A DNA stretch of 64,000 nt, from NCBI RefSeq assembly GCF_003114815.1, contig NZ_BFAZ01000006.1, forward strand, positions 124,001-188,000, written 5' to 3'. The stretch is from Leptospira ellinghausenii (GTDB lineage: Bacteria > Spirochaetota > Leptospiria > Leptospirales > Leptospiraceae). Of the stretch, positions 55,714 through 64,000 are shown piece by piece. The notes under the pieces were generated by a model. The model saw only the letters and a program-made list of their open reading frames with translations. It had not been told where the DNA came from and did no database searches. A program made the position numbers and the translations under genes. Position 1 is the stretch's first letter. Each line of letters begins with the position of its first letter.

Positions 55714-57909
55714 TTAAAACATTGATTCACTTTTCGGTGAAGTTTGGACTGAATGAAAAAACTGAACTTCGCCCGAAGATGTATCATAAAATGCTGGGAC
55801 AATTTTATATTCACCTGCATCTACCTTTCTTTTTAAAAATTCACTAGATTCCAAAATTTCATCAATCGAATTCAGCACATTGGTTTTTACCACGTGATTA
55901 AAAATATGTTCGTTTCCAGAATTTGATTGTTTTGAGTTTGGATCTGACGTTCCAATGGCTTTGTCAATTTTGTTTGTGATACTTGCTATGTTTCCATCTT
56001 TTAAAGCATAAATTGCGCTGGATACTGCACCACAATTGGAATGACCAAGTACGACGATGAGTTTGGTTCCAATTTTGGCACAAGACAATTCTAAACTTCC
56101 GAGGATTTCTTGGTTTACGATATTTCCTGCAATCCGAATGGAAATGATATCACCAAGCCCTGAATCAAAAATAATTTCTGGGCTTGTTCTTGAGTCAATA
56201 CAGGAAAGGACAACTGCAATAGGATTTTGGCCAAAGGCAGTGGCGTTCACTTGGTGTTTAAAATACTTTTCAGACCATTTTCCTTTTACAAATCGTTCGT
56301 TCCCTCGTTTTAAGAATTCGAGAATATCATCAGGTGTTAACTTTTGTTGTGCTTCTTTGTCCAAGATGTTTACAAATTGCACTTGGTCACTCAGTTCATA
56401 ATGGTCTTTCAAACCAACTAAATTCAGTTGGATGTTTTTTTCTAAAGCAACTACGGATTTGAATTCTTCCAATACTTCTAAAATATCGTGATCAATAAAA
56501 TTACAATTAGAGGCATCTACAATGAGTTTTGCATTCTCTGGTAATGACCAAAGAGTGTCTTTGATGGAAGCTTTGTTCAAAAAAGAAACTTGGTTCGGTA
56601 ATTCGATGCGGATTGTTTCTCCGATATTTAAGTTTTCTGTTTCAACAGAAAATGGATTTTTGTAATTATTTTTTAAGATAAAAATGAAACTAATACAAAG
56701 TCCAATTAACACACCGGTTAATAAGTCTGTAAAAATAATGGCAAGAATGGTTGTTATAAAAGGTAAAAATTGATAAAGTCCCTTTTTATACAATGATTTG
56801 TAAACAGATAAGTTTGTGAGTTTGAAACCAGTGACAACAAGTACGACTGCCAAAGAACAAAGTGGAATCAAATTCAAAAAGGAACTCAAAAAAAGAATGC
56901 TCATAGCAAGTAAAACACCATGAACCATTGTGGATAATTTTGTTTCAGCTCCTGTATAAATATTCACAGAACTTCTGACAATGACGGAAGTGATGGGTAG
57001 TCCGCCAATGAGCCCAGATAAACTATTCCCCACTCCTTGTGCTATTAGTTCACGGTTAGGTGATGAGAGTCTTTTGTGTGGGTCAATTCGTTCGACAGCA
57101 TCTAAGTTCAGTAATGTTTCCAATGTAGCAAAAGCCGCAATAGAAAATGCAAAATACCATACTTCCGATTGGCCAATCATCGAAAAATTGGGAAACACAA
57201 AAATACTCTCCCAGTTGCTCACATTGGGAATTGTTACCAAATGTTTTTCTGTTAGATAAAACTCTGGTTTAAAATTCTTAAAAATTTGGTTACATACAAT
57301 TCCGATGAGAATCACTAAAATGGGAGATGGAATGTATCTGAGCGCTTGCCATTTTAACTTATCATACACAAACATCAGTGACAATGAGATGGTGGAAATG
57401 ATCACTGCTCCCCAAGAAAAATATTTGTGAATGTTCAATAATTCCGAAAATGTATTTTCGCCATCCCTTTGGAAAAAAATAAAATCTTCTTCTGGATTGA
57501 TATCAAATCCGACAGAGTGTGGGATTTGTTTTAATATCAGGATGATCCCTATGGATGCGAGTAAACCTTGGATTACATTGGAAGGTACGTAGTTTGCGAT
57601 AAAACCAAGTCGTAAAACACCAAGTCCTATTTGGATAAAACCAGCTAAAAATACGGATAATAAAAAAGTTTGGTAGTCGCCTAACGCAGTGGTTGCGGCA
57701 ATGACTAACGTTACAAGGCCGGCAGCCGGACCACTCACACTTGTTCGAGAATGGCTAAGGAAACCAACTACAAACCCACCAATGATTCCAGAGATCACTC
57801 CTGATAATAAAGGTGCACCACAAGCAAGTGCGACTCCTAAACAAAGAGGAAGAGCTACTAAAAATACAACGAGTCCAGACGGAATGTCTTGTTTTAAATG
57901 GGAAAACAT
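55714..57909 (-). CDS. SulP anion transporter fused to STAS and beta-carbonic anhydrase
   Basis: 731 residues in three parts: SulP membrane domain (about 1-400, VSGPAAGLVTLVIA), STAS region (about 435-520, KLIVDASNCNFIDHDIL) and a beta-class carbonic anhydrase (about 540-725) with zinc ligands Cys570 and Asp572 in CIDSR and His623, Cys626 in HSNC. The anhydrase could make bicarbonate next to a bicarbonate or sulfate carrier. Zinc ligands are all present. Confidence 0.92.
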   Translation of the reverse strand: MFSHLKQDIPSGLVVFLVALPLCLGVALACGAPLLSGVISGIIGGFVVGFLSHSRTSVSGPAAGLVTLVIAATTALGDYQTFLLSVFLAGFIQIGLGVLRLGFIANYVPSNVIQGLLASIGIILILKQIPHSVGFDINPEEDFIFFQRDGENTFSELLNIHKYFSWGAVIISTISLSLMFVYDKLKWQALRYIPSPILVILIGIVCNQIFKNFKPEFYLTEKHLVTIPNVSNWESIFVFPNFSMIGQSEVWYFAFSIAAFATLETLLNLDAVERIDPHKRLSSPNRELIAQGVGNSLSGLIGGLPITSVIVRSSVNIYTGAETKLSTMVHGVLLAMSILFLSSFLNLIPLCSLAVVLVVTGFKLTNLSVYKSLYKKGLYQFLPFITTILAIIFTDLLTGVLIGLCISFIFILKNNYKNPFSVETENLNIGETIRIELPNQVSFLNKASIKDTLWSLPENAKLIVDASNCNFIDHDILEVLEEFKSVVALEKNIQLNLVGLKDHYELSDQVQFVNILDKEAQQKLTPDDILEFLKRGNERFVKGKWSEKYFKHQVNATAFGQNPIAVVLSCIDSRTSPEIIFDSGLGDIISIRIAGNIVNQEILGSLELSCAKIGTKLIVVLGHSNCGAVSSAIYALKDGNIASITNKIDKAIGTSDPNSKQSNSGNEHIFNHVVKTNVLNSIDEILESSEFLKRKVDAGEYKIVPAFYDTSSGEVQFFHSVQTSPKSESMF

Positions 57910-57921
57910 AACGGTCTAGAA

Positions 57922-57950
57922 ACGGTATTTTCACTCGTATCCTTTGTCAA
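57922..57950 (-). promoter_or_regulatory. Promoter of the SulP-anhydrase gene
   Basis: On the minus strand TTGACA (57950-57945), 17-base spacer, TACCGT (57927-57922), then 12 bases to the ATG at 57909. No ribosome site fits in the short leader. Confidence 0.65.
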
Positions 57951-58021
57951 GACGAATGGATGAAACTAGTCGATTCTAATGTAACAATTTGTTCGCTGGT
58001 ATTTGAGTGGAATTAAACTGT

Positions 58022-58537
58022 TTAAAGCCAAATTACGACATCATCGATGTCATCTTCACTGATCACATGGCGTAATTTGTCTTCTGTTGTGAAAGAGATC
58101 GAATGGATCGAAATCGAATCCCATAACTGGCTGTAAACAAAGGGACCAACATGGCATTTATAAATTGTATCAGGCATAATGGTTTTGGGAATCAAACAAA
58201 TTAACTCAGGAGTTTTCTGCTCATCGGGGATCAAAAATTGACGATTTTGGTCACTGGCAAAAAATAAAATCTGGAATTTGTTAATCTTAATCTTTGTTAG
58301 GTTTTCTGTTTTGATAAAAAGCTGAAGTTCTTTTTTATCCCTATTATGCCTGGGTCGGATCGATACAAGGATGGGCAAACCTACTCCCTTTAGATACTCT
58401 TTCCTTGTATCTACGTTGGTTTTGACACGAGTGGGACCACATGTAAAGAATACAAGGCATGTCACAAACAAGGACAAGTACAAGCGGTTTTGGATGAAAA
58501 TTGTGGGGATGGGTTTTTTCCCTTGGAGGTTAAACAA
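58022..58537 (-). CDS. Hypothetical lipoprotein
   Basis: 171 residues from TTG 58537; inner TTGs near 58487-58478 give a shorter signal peptide. Lipobox-like FFTC, then a beta-rich part. No family recognised. Lies between the SulP promoter and the sdh operon. Confidence 0.55.
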   Translation of the reverse strand: MFNLQGKKPIPTIFIQNRLYLSLFVTCLVFFTCGPTRVKTNVDTRKEYLKGVGLPILVSIRPRHNRDKKELQLFIKTENLTKIKINKFQILFFASDQNRQFLIPDEQKTPELICLIPKTIMPDTIYKCHVGPFVYSQLWDSISIHSISFTTEDKLRHVISEDDIDDVVIWL

Positions 58538-58608
58538 ACTTTGTTTATCATAAATTGCCGGAGAAGGAACTCAATCCCTTTTCGTACTCCATTCCGCATC
58601 TCTTCTTT

Positions 58609-58627
58609 ATTGAGAAACAAACTCAAT
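58609..58627 (+). other. Hairpin in the sdhC upstream region
   Basis: ATTGAG (58609-58614), 7-base loop, CTCAAT (58622-58627). A short perfect inverted repeat, possible operator or mRNA hairpin; no clear promoter was seen near it. Confidence 0.4.
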
Positions 58628-58734
58628 ATCTCATTTTAAACCTGCCAAGATTTATGAATTTACGGAAAGTGGAATCTGTCTAATTTTGGACGTAATAGAA
58701 AAATTTACACCTATACTCTAACAGGAGCTCTTCA

Positions 58735-59424
58735 ATGACGTTGAGTCTAGACTTCTTTCGATCCTCAATTGGAAAGAAGATCATAATGGCCATTACCGGA
58801 TTTATCTGGTTTGGATTCGTGATCCTTCATATGGTCGGAAACCTTCAAGTTTTCCAAGGACCAGAAAAATTAAACACCTACGCAAAGTTTCTCAAAGATT
58901 TAGGACCCCTTCTTTGGGTAGCACGGATTGGACTCATCGTGGCTTTTTTTGGACACGTATGCACTGCCATCCTCCTAAAACTAGAAAACAGCTCTGCTAG
59001 ACCCGTCTCTTACGCAAAGAATACAACTATCCAAGCATCGTTTGCATCTCGCACGATGGCTTATAGTGGATTATTACTTTTAACCTTTCTCGTTTACCAT
59101 TTAGCTCACTTTACTTTGGGTTATACCAACCCTGACCACTACACTCACGAATACATTCTAAAGAATGGTGATGTCGTGCATGATGTGTATGCTATGGTCA
59201 TCCTCGGATTCCAAGACCCAACAATAGCAATCAGTTATATTGTGTTTATGGTTTTCCTTGCGTTACATTTTTCCCATGCACTGGGTTCCATGTTACAGAC
59301 TCTTGGGATCCTTGCCCCAAAACACAATCCCACAATTCAAAAAATTTCCACAGGACTTGGACTCCTTGTTTTTGTTGGAAATTGTTCCATGCCACTCTCG
59401 ATTTTACTCGGGTATGTTCGCTAA
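58735..59424 (+). CDS. sdhC: Succinate dehydrogenase cytochrome b subunit
   Basis: 229 residues, five membrane helices with haem-binding histidines (VILHMVGN, FFGHVCTA, LVYHLAHFT, LALHFSHAL). It is the single-subunit di-haem anchor of the Bacillus/Wolinella type, so no sdhD is needed. AGGAGC stands before the ATG. First gene of sdhCAB. Confidence 0.9.
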   Translation: MTLSLDFFRSSIGKKIIMAITGFIWFGFVILHMVGNLQVFQGPEKLNTYAKFLKDLGPLLWVARIGLIVAFFGHVCTAILLKLENSSARPVSYAKNTTIQASFASRTMAYSGLLLLTFLVYHLAHFTLGYTNPDHYTHEYILKNGDVVHDVYAMVILGFQDPTIAISYIVFMVFLALHFSHALGSMLQTLGILAPKHNPTIQKISTGLGLLVFVGNCSMPLSILLGYVR

Positions 59425-59442
59425 GGGGTTTTAGGAGAGAAT

Positions 59443-61367
<1,925 letters not shown>

Positions 61368-61368
<1 letters not shown>

Positions 61369-62108
61369 TGGATACAATGAAGTTACACCTTAAAGTTTGG
61401 AGACAAAAAGATAAAAACGACAAAGGTCGTATGGTCAGTTACGAAGCAAACAACGTAAATGAACATATGTCCTTTTTGGAAATGCTTGATGTTGTGAACG
61501 ACGGCCTCATCAAAAAAGGAGAAGACCCAATTGCTTTCGACCACGACTGTCGCGAAGGAATTTGTGGGTCATGTTCTATGGTGATCAACGGTGTTCCTCA
61601 TGGTCCAGAAAAAGGAACCACCACTTGCCAATTGCATATGCGTAAGTTCAAAGATGGCGATACGGTTGTCATCGAACCATGGCGTGCAAAAGCCTTCCCT
61701 GTTACAAAAGACCTAGTTGTGGACAGATCTGCCTTTGACCGCATCATCCAAGCGGGTGGTTACGTGAATGTAAACACTGGGGGAGCTCCAGACGGAAACG
61801 CACTTCCAATTCCAAAAGTGGATGCAGACCTTGCTATGGATGCTGCAACTTGTATAGGTTGCGGGGCTTGTGTTGCTGCTTGTAAAAATGCATCGGCAAT
61901 GTTATTTGTTTCGGCGAAGGTTTCTCACCTAGCTCTTTTACCACAAGGTGTTGTGGAGAAAAAAGAAAGAGTTCGTAAAATGGTAAATGCAATGGACAAA
62001 GAAGGATTTGGAAATTGTACAAACCAGTATGAGTGTGAGGCTGCATGCCCGAAAGAAATTTCGGTCAATTTTATCACTCGTCTGAATAGAGAATACATTT
62101 CCAGCTAA
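61368..62108 (+). CDS. sdhB: Succinate dehydrogenase iron-sulfur subunit
   Basis: 246 residues from ATG 61368. Three cluster regions: CREGICGSC...[12 protein letters not shown], and [12 protein letters not shown]. Passes electrons from SdhA to SdhC haems and quinone. Terminator follows. Confidence 0.95.
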
Positions 62109-62134
62109 ACCGTTGGAATTGTTCATTTGAAAGT

Positions 62135-62168
62135 AAAAAAACCCGGAAATAAAGCCCCGGGTTTTTTT
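62135..62168. terminator. Bidirectional terminator after sdhB
   Basis: A-run plus ACCCGG (62141-62146), loop, CCGGGT (62157-62162) and T-run. T-runs follow on both strands, so it serves sdhB and the convergent gene. Confidence 0.92.
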
Positions 62169-62178
62169 ATGCCTAAAT

Positions 62179-63009
62179 TTAAACTTTGAAGAGTTTGTTA
62201 TTTGTTTTTTGGAATACTTTCATCGTTTCCAATTCTTTTGAAAACAATTTTAGGATATATTCCGCACGTTCCTTGTCTTCTCCTTTGAGAGAAGTGAGAT
62301 AAGTTGACGACTTTGTTTTGATGTCTTCAGCTACCACAAAATTACGTTGGATCAATGCATGTTGTCCTTTTGTTAAAAACGCATAAAATTTTTCTAAAGG
62401 ATGTTTTGTTTCATCTTTAAGGATTTTATCGAGTAAAGGCTCCACCAGTTGGTCGTTATTTGGATCTTCATCCATTAAATACAAATTTGCTAAGCTAAGT
62501 AATTTACCTTCTTGCTTATATTCTGTTTCTTTTTTATCCGAATATAAGTCCTCAAAATAAACAAATCGATTGGACTTTACTTGGCAAATCGTCGCCAGTT
62601 GTTTTTGGAAATCACTCGTGTCAATTTTATTCGTCTCTACATTAAAATTGGTGACAACTAGGAAGAGTAAATCTCCCTCTTTTTCAATGTAACGAAATCC
62701 AATGATGAGATCTGCATCTTTCTCAAACCCAGGTAAATAAATTTGATTCGGGTGTTCTTTGGAAGCATGGGTGATCATAAAATCCACCATGGATTCAATT
62801 TCACTTGGAGAAAAATCCAACTTCAAATGTCTGAAAATTCGCATTTCCAAAATATGACTTAGGTAATAAGGATTGGTCTCCGTTGGAAAAGGAACATTAT
62901 TCACGGAAACCCGAAACCGAATGTCATAAGGAGGATTTGTTTCGGAATGGATCGGGACAATCAGCGTAAAGGTGAAAAAAATAACTAATAATATCAGAAG
63001 TTGTTTCAT
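62179..63009 (-). CDS. Exported protein of unknown function
   Basis: 276 residues; signal peptide LLILLVIFFTFTLIVPIHS. Helical second half (KTKSSTYLTSLKGEDKERA). No family recognised; the region 45-110 has a mixed fold with IIGFRY. Follows the glycosyltransferase gene by 18 bases, so may share its transcript. Confidence 0.65.
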   Translation of the reverse strand: MKQLLILLVIFFTFTLIVPIHSETNPPYDIRFRVSVNNVPFPTETNPYYLSHILEMRIFRHLKLDFSPSEIESMVDFMITHASKEHPNQIYLPGFEKDADLIIGFRYIEKEGDLLFLVVTNFNVETNKIDTSDFQKQLATICQVKSNRFVYFEDLYSDKKETEYKQEGKLLSLANLYLMDEDPNNDQLVEPLLDKILKDETKHPLEKFYAFLTKGQHALIQRNFVVAEDIKTKSSTYLTSLKGEDKERAEYILKLFSKELETMKVFQKTNNKLFKV

Positions 63010-63027
63010 AGAGGCCTCAATTCTCGA

Positions 63028-64000
63028 TTAGAATAAGGAGTCATCTAACAAAGTCAACAAATCCTTTTGGGGAATGGGTTCATCTTTCAAAAAGAGTGAT
63101 TGGAAATGGATTAAGAATTGAACCTCTTTACCTCGTTTTTTCCTTCCTTGGACCAAAGTATCCATGCGTTCCAAGATAGCGTCTCTCAGTAAACTTCGTG
63201 AATTTCTCTGAAAACTTTGATCCTCATCAGAAAGATATTTTTCTTCTTGGATGGATTCCTTACTAGAGATGGATTCGTTTCTGATTGATAACAAAGAATA
63301 CAACCGAAATCGTTCGATGGCTTGGAATTGATTGGAAAGTTGGTCTTCATGGCCACCATACCGAACGAGTAGGTTTTCTTCCAATAGGCCAATTGGAAAT
63401 TGTTTTAAAAGGATTCGATTCCATAAATCATAGTCCTCACAAGTTTTCATCTCCTCTCGAAAGTTTCCCACTAGTTCCCAAGTTTTTTGATGAGCCATAA
63501 AACTGGAACAAGTGACCATACAAATTTCTAAGGATTCTTTTAAAAAATGACCCGAAAGTTTTTGATACTTTCCTTTTGGTTCGAGGAGATTTCCTTTTTT
63601 GTTCCAAACTTCCTTGGTTTGAGAAAACAAAATTTCTGGGTGGTCGTTATGGAATTGGATTTGTTTGGTAAGTTTTTCTGGATACCACTCATCATCAGAA
63701 TCTAACAAAGTGATCCACTCTCCCTCCGATTTCCCAATCCCAAAATTACGTGCATGGCTCACTCCCCTATGTTCTGTTTGGTGGATCTGGATCGATTTAT
63801 TGTAGCGACCAAAGGATTGGATTTGTCGTTTCCAACTGGGAAGATTCGCCAAAAGAAAGGGCCAGGTATTGTCTGTTGATCCATCATCTATGATATGGAG
63901 TTCCCAATGGGGATACGTTTGTCCTAAGACGGATTGGATGGCACGCTCGACCAGATGTTGTCTGTTATGCGTTGGTAATAAGATTGATATGAGTGGAGTT
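63028..64000 (-). CDS. Family 2 glycosyltransferase, 5' end cut off
   Basis: GT-A fold starts before the window end: SILLPTHNRQHLVERAIQSVL, then IIDDGSTDNT (first Asp pair), GVSHARNFG, LLDSDDEWYPEKL (DxD-type metal site) and a C-terminal ~150-residue tail with ED. Frame is open to 64000 with no start. Transfers a sugar, probably to LPS or O-antigen; acceptor unknown. Confidence 0.85.
   Translation of the reverse strand, partial: TPLISILLPTHNRQHLVERAIQSVLGQTYPHWELHIIDDGSTDNTWPFLLANLPSWKRQIQSFGRYNKSIQIHQTEHRGVSHARNFGIGKSEGEWITLLDSDDEWYPEKLTKQIQFHNDHPEILFSQTKEVWNKKGNLLEPKGKYQKLSGHFLKESLEICMVTCSSFMAHQKTWELVGNFREEMKTCEDYDLWNRILLKQFPIGLLEENLLVRYGGHEDQLSNQFQAIERFRLYSLLSIRNESISSKESIQEEKYLSDEDQSFQRNSRSLLRDAILERMDTLVQGRKKRGKEVQFLIHFQSLFLKDEPIPQKDLLTLLDDSLF

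Overview
The window is a chromosomal segment of a diderm spirochaete, most probably Leptospira and perhaps the saprophyte (L. biflexa-like) clade. I infer this from an AT-rich genome with frequent TTG starts, LPS genes (heptose, KDO and Lpt transport), many short-signal lipoproteins, spirochaete-style NHL lipoproteins, a B12-dependent ribonucleotide reductase and a full type II secretion operon. The species call comes from protein recognition, not from a database search.

Left part (1-30 kb). Mostly co-directional housekeeping genes in tightly packed operons. After a partial gene, a thioredoxin-like lipoprotein and an acyl-CoA synthetase come the LPS precursor and export genes (two separate RfaE halves, pyrG, kdsA, lptC, a long lptA-like gene, lptB). 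These run into a regulatory block: rpoN, hprK, HPr, an NtrY-like kinase and an NtrX-like regulator. The next block is a divergent uracil-DNA-glycosylase-like protein, priA, fmt, a kinase-less PASTA protein and rpe, followed by the ribosomal block rpsP-khpA-rimM-trmD-rplS, closed by a clear terminator. Then come rnhB, a FliK-like/FlhB-C-like pair, an HD-GYP-like protein, a YraN-like protein and comM (opposite strand).

Middle (29.6-47.2 kb). One long operon for type II secretion: a lipoprotein, an LysM-M23 peptidase, then gspC-D-E-F-G-H-I-J-K-L-M-N. No prepilin peptidase (gspO) lies in the window. A hairpin-rich spacer separates it from the convergent nrdJ. A tRNA-Asn gene with its own promoter follows.

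Right part (47.2-64 kb). A more accessory region: L,D-transpeptidase-like protein, Baeyer-Villiger-type monooxygenase, an ArsR-AHSA1 pair with a near-leaderless promoter, two beta-propeller lipoproteins that share a duplicated ~265 bp upstream region, a decayed transposase, small lipoproteins, DoxX, and a SulP transporter fused to a beta-carbonic anhydrase. Then the sdhCAB operon closed by a bidirectional terminator, an exported unknown protein and a partial glycosyltransferase.

The strongest oddities are domain-level losses in conserved positions: an NtrX-like regulator without GAFTGA although rpoN is five genes away, a PriA lacking one whole zinc site, a PASTA protein without its kinase at the PrkC position, and a UDG-like protein with a kept Fe-S cysteine pattern but lost catalytic motifs. 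The duplicated leader before the two propeller lipoproteins is the best candidate for something undescribed.
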